From Xiheimicrobium sp052034585 (GTDB taxonomy: Bacteria; Myxococcota; Myxococcia; Myxococcales; Myxococcaceae), in contig JBPOIJ010000035.1 of the NCBI GenBank assembly GCA_052034585.1, positions 62,001 through 126,000 on the forward strand: DNA of 64,000 nt. The letters run 5' to 3'. Each line of letters opens with the position of its first letter. The stretch's first letter is position 1. The notes beneath the pieces are model-generated. The model was not told the DNA's origin, searched no databases, and saw nothing but the letters and a program-made list of their open reading frames with translations. The position numbers were made by a program, and so were the translations under genes. Below are positions 33,475-41,594 of this stretch, piece after piece.

Positions 33475-34059
33475 TCACTGACGGCTGAACTGGGTCTCCA
33501 TCACCGCGAGGAGGAGGTACCGCCGGGCGCCGCCGTAGTCGTTGTTGCCGAGCGCCGCCTTCGCCGCCTGCACGTATTGGAGCGCCACGCCCGAGTACGA
33601 CGCCTCCGCCTGCCGAATCAGCTCGTTCACGTTGCCAGCCGACCCTTGCGCGAGCTGTTGGTCGACCGCCACGAAGCCGCGGGTGACCGCGTCGAAGCGT
33701 TGGCGCTGCTCGATCGCCTTCTGCTCGGCGTCCTTCCGTTGCTGCTCGCGATCGTTCACGTCCTTCTTGAAGGCGGCGTACTCGTCGGCGGCGCGCTTGG
33801 CGGTCGACTCCGCTTGCTTGAGCTTGAGCTCGAGGTCCGCGCTCTTCGCTTCGAGCTCGGTGACCCGCTGCTTGAGCGTGCCGAGGCTCTCGCTCGTCTT
33901 CGAGGCGAGCTCGCTGAGGCGCTTGTCGAGCTGCTTGAGCTGCGCATCGGGCTCCAGCTGAGAGAGCACGACGCCTGCGTCGGCCTTCGTTCCAGCGTCT
34001 GCTTTGAGCAGGCCAGCGTCGGGCGCAGTGAGGAGAAGAAGCACGAGCGTCGAGATCAT
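33475..34059 (-). CDS. Secreted coiled-coil protein, unknown
   Basis: A 194-residue protein with a short signal peptide (MISTLVLLLLTAPDAG), a DAG-type linker and a long Lys/Glu-rich coiled coil from about residue 35 to 125 (KQLDKRLSELASKTSESL and following heptads), then a helical C-terminal domain that may be TPR-like (AKAALGNNDYGGARRYLLLA). The shape is similar to periplasmic coiled-coil adaptors such as CpoB, but the family is not certain. It is convergent with the preceding oxidoreductase and divergent from the TerC gene. Confidence 0.72.
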   Translation of the reverse strand: MISTLVLLLLTAPDAGLLKADAGTKADAGVVLSQLEPDAQLKQLDKRLSELASKTSESLGTLKQRVTELEAKSADLELKLKQAESTAKRAADEYAAFKKDVNDREQQRKDAEQKAIEQRQRFDAVTRGFVAVDQQLAQGSAGNVNELIRQAEASYSGVALQYVQAAKAALGNNDYGGARRYLLLAVMETQFSRQ

Positions 34060-34205
34060 CGAAGCCTCCGCGAGTTGACGTACTTCAAGCGCTTACGCCC
34101 GCTCGGGCGCTGGTTCTAGGTCAATGGGTGAGTCGGAACGACACACCCCGTGGGTGGGCGCCAATCGGGCTTGTCGGAGACCGCGAATGTCGAGATGGAG
34201 GCGTG

Positions 34206-35210
34206 GTGGGAACACCAGTTCTGTGGACGGCATTTCTGGCAGGCGTCGCGGCGATCATCTTCATCGATCTCCAGCTCTCCGGCGGCAAGGAGGTCACTCC
34301 CAAGAAGGCCGCCATCTGGACCGGCGTGTGGGTCTCCCTGTCGCTCGCCTTCGCCGGAGTGCTCTTCTGGCTGGGCGGGAGCAAGGCCGCGGTGCCGTTC
34401 CTGACGGCCTACGTCATCGAGTACGCGCTCTCGGTCGACAACCTCTTCGTCTTCATCGTCGTCTTCACCTTCTTCAAGGTGAGCAACGTCGCCCAGCACC
34501 GGCTGCTGCGCTGGGGCATCGTCGGCGCCTTCGTCTTGCGCGGCACCCTCATCTTCCTCGGCTCGAGCCTGGTGACGCGCTTCGAGAAGGTGCTCTACGT
34601 CTTCGGCGCGATTCTCTTGTGGACGGCCTACAAGCTGCTCTTCGGCGACGAGGACGAGGAATACGACCCCGAGTCGAGCCGGGTGCTGCGCTGGGCGCGC
34701 AAGGTGCTCCCGGTCTCGTCGCACAACCGGGGCGATCACCACTTCACCACCCGTGAAGAAGGCCGCTTTCAGTTCACCCCGCTGTTCCTCGTGCTGCTCG
34801 TCGTGGAGTCGACCGACGTGCTCTTCGCCCTCGATTCGATTCCGGCGGTGCTGAGCATCAGCCAAGATCCCTTCATCGTCTTCAGCTCGAACGCCTGCGC
34901 GATCCTCGGGCTGCGCTCGCTCTTCTTCCTGGTGGCGTCGCTGATGGACAAGTTCCGGTACCTCAAGACGGGCCTGGGCATCATCCTCGCGTTCGTCGGC
35001 GTGAAGCTGATGCTCGAGACCGCGTTCCACGAGTACGTGATGCAGCACGAGGCCACGCTGATCATCGCCTCGCTCGGGTTCATCGCGGTGGTGCTCACCA
35101 TCTCGATCGGGCTGTCGGTGGTGATCAAACCCAAGCCAACCCAGGAAGAGTCTGCTTCGATGCCGACGGGCGACAAACGCGACCCCGCGCCCACCACGCC
35201 TCGAGAGTGA
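34206..35210 (+). CDS. TerC-family integral membrane protein
   Basis: A 334-residue inner-membrane protein with about eight or nine hydrophobic helices. The TerC pattern is clear: a first helix with an Asp (IIFIDLQL), EYALSVDNLFVFIVVFTFF and later VVESTDVLFALDSIPAVL, which place conserved acidic residues inside the membrane. Family members export Mn or support metal loading of secreted proteins and confer tellurite resistance in some species. I chose the GTG at 34206, which aligns with usual N-termini and follows GGAGG; 34203 and 34128 are other in-frame starts. I saw no convincing yybP-ykoY Mn riboswitch upstream. Confidence 0.88.
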   Translation: MGTPVLWTAFLAGVAAIIFIDLQLSGGKEVTPKKAAIWTGVWVSLSLAFAGVLFWLGGSKAAVPFLTAYVIEYALSVDNLFVFIVVFTFFKVSNVAQHRLLRWGIVGAFVLRGTLIFLGSSLVTRFEKVLYVFGAILLWTAYKLLFGDEDEEYDPESSRVLRWARKVLPVSSHNRGDHHFTTREEGRFQFTPLFLVLLVVESTDVLFALDSIPAVLSISQDPFIVFSSNACAILGLRSLFFLVASLMDKFRYLKTGLGIILAFVGVKLMLETAFHEYVMQHEATLIIASLGFIAVVLTISIGLSVVIKPKPTQEESASMPTGDKRDPAPTTPRE

Positions 35211-35213
35211 ACG

Positions 35214-35597
35214 ATGTCGGAAGCGGTGACCCAGGGCATTCGAGTGAAGGTGAAGGCGACGTATTGGGCCGAGCGCTCCTCCGTCGAGAAGGGTCAGTGG
35301 GCCTTCGCCTACACGGTGAGCATCAAGAACGAAGGCAGCGCCGTGGCCACCTTGCGCACGCGGCACTGGTTCATCACCGACGCGACCGGCCACACCGAAG
35401 AGGTCGCCGGCCCGGGCGTCGTCGGGAAACAGCCGCGCCTCGAGCCGGGTCAGAGCTTCGAGTATTCGAGCTGGGCGATGCTGCGAACGCCGTTCGGCAG
35501 CATGCGCGGCAGCTATCAATTCGAGCGCGACGATCGCACCGCCTTCGACGCGCGGGTCGCCGAGTTCGCCTTGGCGCAGGCGCACGCGGTGAATTGA
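35214..35597 (+). CDS. apaG: ApaG-domain protein
   Basis: A 127-residue protein covering the complete ApaG fold (immunoglobulin-like beta sandwich). Characteristic blocks are IRVKVKATYWAERS, FAYTVSIKNEGS, LRTRHWFITDATG, VVGKQPRLEPGQSFEYSSW and FGSMRGSYQF. Biochemical role remains uncertain in general; the family is linked to phosphate or nucleotide binding and the fold appears in F-box proteins and polymerase-delta-interacting proteins. It starts three bases after the terC-like stop, so the two are likely co-transcribed. Confidence 0.93.
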   Translation: MSEAVTQGIRVKVKATYWAERSSVEKGQWAFAYTVSIKNEGSAVATLRTRHWFITDATGHTEEVAGPGVVGKQPRLEPGQSFEYSSWAMLRTPFGSMRGSYQFERDDRTAFDARVAEFALAQAHAVN

Positions 35598-35646
35598 AGC
35601 TCGGCCTTCGTGGACGCTGGGCGCGAAGTTGCGCACACTCGGGCGC

Positions 35647-35850
35647 ATGCGCTTCGTGGTCTTCGCCTCACTCGTCTTGGGCCAGGGCCAACCCACCGTC
35701 TATGAATACGAAGCGCCGCCCGGCTACCTCCGCTTCACCACCGATCGCGCCTCCATTCCCCGAGGGGCTCGCTGGAGAGTCTTCAAGCAGGGCGAGGTGG
35801 ACGCAGGCGTCGACGCTGGGAGCCCGGCGCGCACGCCCAAGGCCCGGTGA
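35647..35850 (+). CDS. Small secreted protein, unknown
   Basis: A 67-residue protein with a short signal-like N-terminus (MRFVVFASLVLGQG) and a C-terminal DAGVDAG motif typical of exported proteins in this window. Codon use is GC-rich in third position. No family recognised. It lies 49 bases after apaG in the same direction. Confidence 0.6.
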   Translation: MRFVVFASLVLGQGQPTVYEYEAPPGYLRFTTDRASIPRGARWRVFKQGEVDAGVDAGSPARTPKAR

Positions 35851-35948
35851 GGAGGCCCCGAGGAGTTGCACCCAGGCGCCGCGTTTTCGGCCACACTGGC
35901 CCCATCCAACGTGGTGGGTCGTTCGTAGAGGGAGAGAAGGGTCGCCCG

Positions 35949-36563
35949 GTGAGTGATCAGGACGAGAGCTTGGGGTTGTTGGCCGAGTACGCGCTCGGAA
36001 CGCTCTCGGCGACCGAGCGGGCCGAGGCCGAGCGACTGCTGCGCGACAAGCCCGAGCTGCGCGCACACCTCGAAGAGCTCGAACGCTCGATGACCGCGCT
36101 GGGCACCGCCTTCCCCGCGCCCAAGGAGCCGTGGAGCAAGCTGAGCGCCGCCCTCGAGGGCGCCAAACGCTTCGCTCACTTGATTCCGACGCTGGCCGCG
36201 CACTTCGACGTGTCGGAGGCGCAGGCCTGGGCGCTCGCCGAACGTCTCGACGATCCAGGCGCGTGGGGACCCGGCCCATCGACGGGGGTCGAGTTGATGC
36301 CCGTCGAGGCCGGACCTCGGTGGGAAGGGTTCTTCACCGTGATGGTGAGGTTGCAGCCGGGGGCCCAGCTCCCGATGCACACCCATGGCTCTCGCGAGCA
36401 GGTGCTGTTGCTCGAGGGGGGATACCGTGACGATCAGGCCGGGACCGAGTTCTGGCGCGGCGCGCTCGACGTGCGGGAAGAGGGCACCTCGCACAGCTTC
36501 ACCGCGCTCGAGGGGCTCCCGTGCCTCTGCGCGTCGGTGGTGAAGCCCGTGGAGGACGCGTGA
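35949..36563 (+). CDS. ChrR-like cupin anti-sigma factor
   Basis: A 204-residue protein with an N-terminal helical anti-sigma-like region (about 8-60; LGLLAEYALGTLSATERAEA) and a C-terminal cupin (about 115-200). The cupin has a full metal set, H144 and H146 in MHTHGSREQ, E150 and H182 in SHSF, as in ChrR, which releases its sigma factor in response to singlet oxygen or peroxides. The Cys/His zinc site of the ChrR anti-sigma domain is not seen, so the N-terminal domain differs. The GTG at 35949 has a purine-rich GGGAGAGAAGG upstream. It overlaps the following sigma gene (GTGA). Confidence 0.85.
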   Translation: MSDQDESLGLLAEYALGTLSATERAEAERLLRDKPELRAHLEELERSMTALGTAFPAPKEPWSKLSAALEGAKRFAHLIPTLAAHFDVSEAQAWALAERLDDPGAWGPGPSTGVELMPVEAGPRWEGFFTVMVRLQPGAQLPMHTHGSREQVLLLEGGYRDDQAGTEFWRGALDVREEGTSHSFTALEGLPCLCASVVKPVEDA

Positions 36564-37108
36564 GCGACGCCACCGATCGCGCGCTCTCCGACCGGCTTGC
36601 GAAGGGCGACAAGCAGGCGCTCGCGGCCATCTACGCCGCGCATGGCTCGGTGGTGTTCGCGGTCGCGCTGAGGCTCCTGAGGGACCGGGCCGAAGCCGAA
36701 GAGCTGGTGCAGGAGACCTTCCTCGAGGCCTGGCGGCGTGCGGCGCAGTATCAACCGGAGCGCGCGAACGTGGCCGCCTGGCTCGTCACCATCGCGAAGA
36801 GCCGGGCGATCGATCGGCTCCGGAGCCGCTCCACCGCGCAGCGCACCCTGGACGTCGAGCGGCGGGAAGTCTCGTTCGGAGCGCGCAGCCCCGATGAGGC
36901 CGTCGACGGCGCCCGCACTCGCGCGGTGGTGCGGGAAAAGGTCGCGCAGCTGCCTCCCGAACAGCGCGCTCTCCTCGAGCTCGCCTGGGACGAGGGCCTG
37001 TCGCAGAGCGAGATCGCCGCCAAGACCGGGCTGCCGTTGGGAACGGTGAAGACCCGCACCCGCACCGCCCTGCTCAAGCTGCACGCCGAGCTGAAGTCGC
37101 TGGCCTGA
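36560..37108 (+). CDS. ECF sigma factor paired with cupin anti-sigma
   Basis: A 182-residue ECF sigma factor. Region 2 shows AEAEELVQETFLEAWRRA and AWLVTIAKSRAIDRLRSR; region 4 shows LPPEQRALLELAWDEGLSQS and EIAAKTGLPLGTVKTRTRTA. The SQSEIAAKTGLPLGTVKTR helix-turn-helix is of the RpoE/SigK-like kind. GTG at 36560 overlaps the anti-sigma stop and is preceded by GGAGG. Gene order (anti-sigma first) is reversed from the common sigma-then-anti-sigma arrangement. Followed by a short convergent region with a duplicated palindrome. Confidence 0.92.
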   Translation: MSDATDRALSDRLAKGDKQALAAIYAAHGSVVFAVALRLLRDRAEAEELVQETFLEAWRRAAQYQPERANVAAWLVTIAKSRAIDRLRSRSTAQRTLDVERREVSFGARSPDEAVDGARTRAVVREKVAQLPPEQRALLELAWDEGLSQSEIAAKTGLPLGTVKTRTRTALLKLHAELKSLA

Positions 37109-37111
37109 CCT

Positions 37112-37151
37112 GGCTCGGCGCCGAGTGAGCGGTCCAGGCTCGGCGCCGAAC
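37112..37151. terminator. Duplicated palindrome between convergent genes
   Basis: The motif GGCTCGGCGCCGA occurs twice (37112-37124 and 37138-37150); CTCGGCGCCGAG at 37114-37125 is a perfect palindrome. The copies can fold singly or pair with each other. It lies between the sigma gene and the convergent NmrA-like gene. There is no T tract, so a bidirectional terminator role is only tentative. Confidence 0.4.
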
Positions 37152-37162
37152 GAGGTCGACGC

Positions 37163-38020
37163 TCAGACGAGCGGCCGGAGCGCCTCGACCAACGGGGTGG
37201 TGCCTCGGGTGACCGACGCCGGCTTCTCGAAGGCGACGAGGCCCTTCACGGCGGCCTGGTACATCTCGGCGTAGAGGTGCGCCATCGGCTCGGGCAGGCC
37301 CGCTTGGAGCAGCCCCGCCTTGGCTTGCTCGACCGGCGCCGACACCGCGGTCACCTGCTTGCCGAGCAGCGTCGACAGCGCCGCAGCCACGTCGTTCACC
37401 GACCAATCTGCAGCGCCCGCGAGCTCGATGAGGCGCACGCCGTCGGCCGGCTCGAGCAGCGCCTTGGCGGCGGTGAGGCCGATGTCCTTCGTGCCCACCT
37501 GGGCGAACTTGAAGTCGATGGGGCCGTAGTGGGGGAGAATGCCCTGCGTCTTGGCGAGCCCGATGACCGACCCCCAGTTCTCGAGGAAGTAGGCGGCGCG
37601 CAGGAAGGTGACGCTCGGCACCAGCTTGGCGAGCGCCTGCTCGGCGCGGTGCCCGGTGACGATGGGCCCGGTGTCCTTCGAGTGCTGCGCGCCCACGGAA
37701 GAGAGGAAGACGAGGTTCTTGAGCCCCGAGGCCTTGATCGCCGCCACCATGTTGGTGAGCAGGGTGGCTCGATCAGCGAGGAAGTCCTTCGCGGCGAAGT
37801 TGGGCGGCGAGAGGAGGTAGGCGCCCGTCGCGCCGGTGAGCGCCTTGGTGAGCCCACCGACGTCGCCGAGATCGGTGACCGCGACCTCCGCGCCCTTCTT
37901 CTTCCACCCGTCTCCCTTGGCCGCGTCGCGAACGATGACCCGCACTTTCTTGCCCTGTGCCAACAGCGTGTCGGCGACGACTGCACCCGTGTGTCCTGAG
38001 ACGCCTGCGATGACGAACAT
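37163..38020 (-). CDS. NmrA-like NAD(P)-binding oxidoreductase
   Basis: A 285-residue atypical short-chain dehydrogenase of the NmrA/QorB kind. The N-terminal motif is VIAGVSGHTGAVVADTLL with a following Arg (VRVIVRD) that suggests NADPH, and NLVFLSSVGAQHS in the middle; the Tyr-Lys pair of classical SDRs is absent. Such proteins act as quinone or NADPH-dependent reductases or as redox sensors. AGGAG lies upstream of the start at 38020. It is divergent from a LysR gene 66 bases away, which makes it that regulator's likely target. Confidence 0.85.
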   Translation of the reverse strand: MFVIAGVSGHTGAVVADTLLAQGKKVRVIVRDAAKGDGWKKKGAEVAVTDLGDVGGLTKALTGATGAYLLSPPNFAAKDFLADRATLLTNMVAAIKASGLKNLVFLSSVGAQHSKDTGPIVTGHRAEQALAKLVPSVTFLRAAYFLENWGSVIGLAKTQGILPHYGPIDFKFAQVGTKDIGLTAAKALLEPADGVRLIELAGAADWSVNDVAAALSTLLGKQVTAVSAPVEQAKAGLLQAGLPEPMAHLYAEMYQAAVKGLVAFEKPASVTRGTTPLVEALRPLV

Positions 38021-38086
38021 GAGAGCTCCTGAAGAGAGGTGACTGCGGCGGGGAAGATGCGCGCCGAGGTGATATGTGTCCAATGC

Positions 38087-39004
38087 ATGAAACGACAGAT
38101 GGAGATGCGTTCGGCGCATGCGCTCACCGACCTCAACCTGCTGACGACGCTGCGGCATCTGCTGGTGACCGGGAGCGTGACCGCCACCGCCGAGCGGCTC
38201 GGGCTCTCGCAGCCGGCGGTCTCGAGGGCCTTGGGCCGGCTGCGGGCGTCGCTGGGTGACGAGCTGCTCGTTCGCGGGAAGGGTGGGCTCTTGCCGACCC
38301 ACCGCGCGCTCACGCTCGCCCCCGAGCTGGAGCTGCTCCTCTCTCGCCTCGACGACCTGCTCGCCTCGGGGGCCGGCTTCGACCCCGCGACCTCGCGGCG
38401 CACCTTCGTGGTGGCGTCCGGTGACTATGCGGCCTCGGCGCTCCTGCCTCGGCTCCTCGAGGTGCTCGCCGCGCGCGCGCCAGGGGTGACGGTTCGGGTC
38501 GTGCCGACCGTGCCCGAGGCCGAGGAGGCGCTCGAGAGTGGCGCCTGGGACGTGCTCTGGTCGCCACGTCGGAAGCTGAGCGGTGCGGTGGTGTGGACCA
38601 AGCTGTTCGACGAGTCGTTCGCGTTCGTGCTCTCGAAGCGGCACCCGCTGGCGGCCAAGCCGCTCACCCTCGAGCGGTTCCTCTCCATTCGGCAGCTGGC
38701 GATCGCTCCTGAGGGGCGTCCGGGGAACCCGCTCGACGAGATGCTCGCCCGCCAGGGACATCGCCGCGAGGTCGTCGCCCACCTGCCGAACTTCACCTTG
38801 GTGCCAGGGCTCGTCGCGCAGAGCGAGCTGGGGGCCGTGCTCCCTCGCCGCATCATCGAAGAGAGCGCCGTGCAGCTCGTCATCAAGCCGTTGCCCTTTG
38901 CGCTGCCTGGCTTCTCGCTCCAACAGGCCTGGCACCACCGGCAGCGCCACGACGCCGGGCACGCTTGGTTTCGGCGAACGGTCGCCGAGCTCCAGCGATC
39001 GTGA
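38087..39004 (+). CDS. LysR-family transcriptional regulator
   Basis: A 305-residue regulator with the N-terminal winged helix (about 12-70; LTTLRHLLVTGSVTATAERL, LSQPAVSRALGRLR, DELLVRG) and a two-lobed effector-binding domain. The DNA-binding part resembles the NodD/NahR-like branch (TDLNLLTTL). Several in-frame starts are possible; ATG at 38087 is chosen, 38105 is an alternative. It is divergent from the NmrA-like gene and likely autoregulates and controls it from the 66-base spacer, although no clean T-N11-A box could be fixed by eye. Confidence 0.88.
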   Translation: MKRQMEMRSAHALTDLNLLTTLRHLLVTGSVTATAERLGLSQPAVSRALGRLRASLGDELLVRGKGGLLPTHRALTLAPELELLLSRLDDLLASGAGFDPATSRRTFVVASGDYAASALLPRLLEVLAARAPGVTVRVVPTVPEAEEALESGAWDVLWSPRRKLSGAVVWTKLFDESFAFVLSKRHPLAAKPLTLERFLSIRQLAIAPEGRPGNPLDEMLARQGHRREVVAHLPNFTLVPGLVAQSELGAVLPRRIIEESAVQLVIKPLPFALPGFSLQQAWHHRQRHDAGHAWFRRTVAELQRS

Positions 39005-39091
39005 GGGCGCAGTGCGCCGGGCGCCTCCGAATGAATGCTCGCGAATCCACCGAGTCTGCGCTTCGCCCGCGCCGCCTCGACTCGGCCGAGC

Positions 39092-40096
39092 TCAGCGCTC
39101 GCGCGTCGGGGTGCTCGCTCGCGTGAGACGATCGACGACGGCGAGGCCCACGCCCGCTTCGGGAGGTGGCACCGCGAGCACCACGTCGAGCCCGAGCTCG
39201 TCGACCCGGCGGAGCGTCGCGTAGAGCTCGCGGGCGTACTCGGCGTCGTCGGCGAGGACGAAGGACGTGACCCCAGGTGGAGCTGGGACTCCAGCGGGCG
39301 TGAGCACTGCGACCGTGGCACCACTCGCCAAGCGCGCCGCTGCCTCTGGCGCCACCGTCTCGGCGGTGACGAGCCAAAGCCCGGCCCGCGGAGCGTAGTG
39401 CGAGGCCAACATGCCCGGCGCACGCAGGTCGCGCGCCTCGGAGGCGAGGGGAACGGGGCGCCCGAGGAGCCGCTCGAGCTGCTCCCTCGGCACTCCGCCC
39501 GGTCGCAAGACGCGAGGGCTGCGGCCGCTCAGATCGACGATGGTGGACTCGACCCCGATGCGACAGGGCCCACCTTCGAGCACGACGTCGACCTCGGCAC
39601 CGAGCTCGTCGCGAACGTGCTGCGCGGTCGTCGGCGAGACTCGGCCGAACCGGTTCGCCGAGGGCGCCGCCACGCCTCCTCCGAAAGCGCGCAAGAGCTC
39701 GAGCGCGAGGGGGTGATCGGGAACGCGCAACCCGACGGTGTCTTGCCCACCGGTGACCGCGTCGGTCGCGAGCGAGGAACGCCGCACGATGATCGTCAGC
39801 GGCCCTGGCCAGAGCGCGGTCGCGAGCCGTTCGGCCTCGGCCGCCCAGTCCGTCGCCCACTGCCTCGCGATCTCCGTGCTCGCCACGTGCACGATGAGCG
39901 GGTGAGACGACGGCCGCCCCTTCACTGCGAAGATGCGCCGCACCGCCAGCTCGTTGGAGGCATCGGCGCCCAGGCCGTAGACCGTCTCGGTGGGCAGACC
40001 GATGAGCCCTCCCGCTCTGAGCACCTCGACCGCGCGCGCGACCACGTCGTTCACCTGGGTGATGGTAGCTGCATTTTCCGCTAAGGGGTGCGGCAT
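39092..40096 (-). CDS. tsaC: Threonylcarbamoyl-AMP synthase (Sua5 type)
   Basis: A 334-residue long-form (Sua5) enzyme making threonylcarbamoyl-AMP from Thr, bicarbonate and ATP for the t6A37 tRNA modification. Motifs: GLPTETVYGLGADA, VKGRPSSHPLIVHV, LWPGPLTIIVRR, VAAPSANRFGRVSPTTAQH, ESTIVDLSG. The C-terminal Sua5 domain begins after GMLASHYAPRAGL. The ATG at 40096 would share bases with the queF start codon on the other strand; a GTG at 40054 is a plausible alternative that leaves room for a promoter. Confidence 0.93.
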   Translation of the reverse strand: MPHPLAENAATITQVNDVVARAVEVLRAGGLIGLPTETVYGLGADASNELAVRRIFAVKGRPSSHPLIVHVASTEIARQWATDWAAEAERLATALWPGPLTIIVRRSSLATDAVTGGQDTVGLRVPDHPLALELLRAFGGGVAAPSANRFGRVSPTTAQHVRDELGAEVDVVLEGGPCRIGVESTIVDLSGRSPRVLRPGGVPREQLERLLGRPVPLASEARDLRAPGMLASHYAPRAGLWLVTAETVAPEAAARLASGATVAVLTPAGVPAPPGVTSFVLADDAEYARELYATLRRVDELGLDVVLAVPPPEAGVGLAVVDRLTRASTPTRER

Positions 40097-40463
40097 GCCT
40101 TCGAAGCCCAGCAAGACCCTCGAGACGTTCAAGAACCCAGCCGCTGACCGCGACTACGAGATCGCCTTCGACTGCCCGGAGTTCACCTGTCTCTGCCCGC
40201 TCACCGGCCAGCCGGACTTCGCCCACTTCAAGATCCGCTACGTGCCCGACGCGCTCTGCGTCGAGCTCAAGAGCCTCAAGCTGTACTTCTGGAGCTACCG
40301 CGACGAGGGCGCCTTCCACGAGGCCGTGACCAATCGCGTGCTCGACGATCTGGTGAAGGCGGTGTCTCCAAGGCGCATGCAGGTCGAGGCCGATTGGTGG
40401 GTGCGCGGAGGAATCGGCACCAAGGTGACCGTCACCTACGAGAAGGCGAAGAAGAAGCGCTGA
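40095..40463 (+). CDS. queF: NADPH-dependent preQ0 reductase
   Basis: A 122-residue short-type (YkvM-like) QueF, which reduces the nitrile of 7-cyano-7-deazaguanine to the amine preQ1 for queuosine in tRNA. Seen: the catalytic Cys in CPEFTCLCPLTGQPDFAHF and the substrate motif ELKSLKLYFWSYRDEG, with ADWWVRGGIGTKVTV near the end. AAGGGG lies seven bases before the ATG, which fixes the start. Together with the divergent tsaC it forms a pair of tRNA-modification genes. No other queuosine genes are in the window. Confidence 0.95.
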   Translation: MPSKPSKTLETFKNPAADRDYEIAFDCPEFTCLCPLTGQPDFAHFKIRYVPDALCVELKSLKLYFWSYRDEGAFHEAVTNRVLDDLVKAVSPRRMQVEADWWVRGGIGTKVTVTYEKAKKKR

Positions 40464-40488
40464 GCGGCGCGCACGGTCGATGGCCTGA

Positions 40489-41553
40489 TCAGAGGGAGCT
40501 CGACCACCATCGCGAGGCGGTGTTGCGCGCGGCGACGGTCGACATGCGCTGCGCGGACTCCAGAGAGATGCGCCGTGACGGACGTGCATCGTTCCACCGT
40601 TCGAGCGATCGCCGATCGACGCGCCGCTCGAGCAAGCCGTCTTCCACCACCGCGAGCCCTTCGAGCGGGTGCAGCGCGGCAGGCCACAACCCATCCCAGC
40701 TCGGGGGCAGCTCATCGTCGTGGGCCCACAGCTCGGCGATGAGCCGATCGACCAGGCGATGGGTCGCCGCCTCCAGGACGCTGAAGGTCTCCCGTCGGGT
40801 GAAGGTCGGAGTCCTCTCGGCACAGACGGCCCGTCGAAAGGCCTCCACGGTGGCGAACCGATTGGCTGGCGCCCGCTGCAGCGCCTGCTCGAGCACGGGA
40901 ACGAGGCGCGGGGCGACGCACGATCTCCAGATCGGCTCTTCCACCAGCTCCAGGTGGGTCCCGACGCGGCCGAACGGGTGCTCGCCGCACGAGAGCCAGG
41001 CGAGGAGGACGCCGAGCTGGAACACGGTGCTGCGTTCGGTCAGTGGTGCGCCCTCCAGGTGCTCGGGAGTGAAGCACACGGTGTGATCGTTCACGTCTTG
41101 GCTCGTCGCCCAGATGGAGTTGAGGGCGACCGGCGCGAGCACGAGCTCTCCGGAGAGCGTCCACCCGATGCCGGCCGGGCACGGCGGTTCGCGGAGCCAG
41201 TGTTCCCCCACGCGGAGCGCCGCGTCGAAGAGCTGCTGCGCCGACGTCTGCCAGGCGGGTGCCGGTAGCTTCCACTGCTCGGCGCTCAAGTTGCGCACGA
41301 CGTCGGCGAAGGTCAGCCCCACGAAGCGCTCGAGGAGGAGCTCTGGGAAGTCGGCCTCGAGGTCGTGGGCGACGATCTCCTGCCAGGGCGGCCCGCGCAG
41401 GAGGTAGCTCCGGGTCCACGTCGTGAGCTGGGCTCTGAAGCGCGGGATCAACACGGTGCGCACCCGCTCTTCCGCGAGAGGGAAGGGCAGGTCGGCCCGT
41501 GCCTTCACCGTGGCGGTTTCGGAGAACTGTGCGCTGAGCAGGTGACGTGGCAC
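40489..41553 (-). CDS. Degenerate protein-kinase-like protein (pseudokinase)
   Basis: A 354-residue protein whose middle matches the C-lobe of bacterial Ser/Thr kinases: CFTPEHLEGAPLTERSTVFQLG followed by VLLAWLSCGEHPFG corresponds to the APE-to-helix-F segment and the helix G region. The HRD catalytic loop, DFG motif and P-loop are not recognisable, so it should be inactive as a kinase. The C-terminal 90 residues are of unknown type. GTG start. It lies 41 bases downstream of the metallophosphoesterase gene in the same direction as manA, so it may act as a scaffold there. Confidence 0.65.
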   Translation of the reverse strand: MPRHLLSAQFSETATVKARADLPFPLAEERVRTVLIPRFRAQLTTWTRSYLLRGPPWQEIVAHDLEADFPELLLERFVGLTFADVVRNLSAEQWKLPAPAWQTSAQQLFDAALRVGEHWLREPPCPAGIGWTLSGELVLAPVALNSIWATSQDVNDHTVCFTPEHLEGAPLTERSTVFQLGVLLAWLSCGEHPFGRVGTHLELVEEPIWRSCVAPRLVPVLEQALQRAPANRFATVEAFRRAVCAERTPTFTRRETFSVLEAATHRLVDRLIAELWAHDDELPPSWDGLWPAALHPLEGLAVVEDGLLERRVDRRSLERWNDARPSRRISLESAQRMSTVAARNTASRWWSSSL

Positions 41554-41594
41554 GAGCCGCGAGCTTCGACCGAGACGTGGCCGCGCTTCAACGA

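Noticed and set aside
34060..34205. Possible yybP-ykoY manganese riboswitch before the TerC gene
   Set aside because: The GGGTGAGTCGG stretch only faintly recalls the conserved loop and the second conserved loop is not found.
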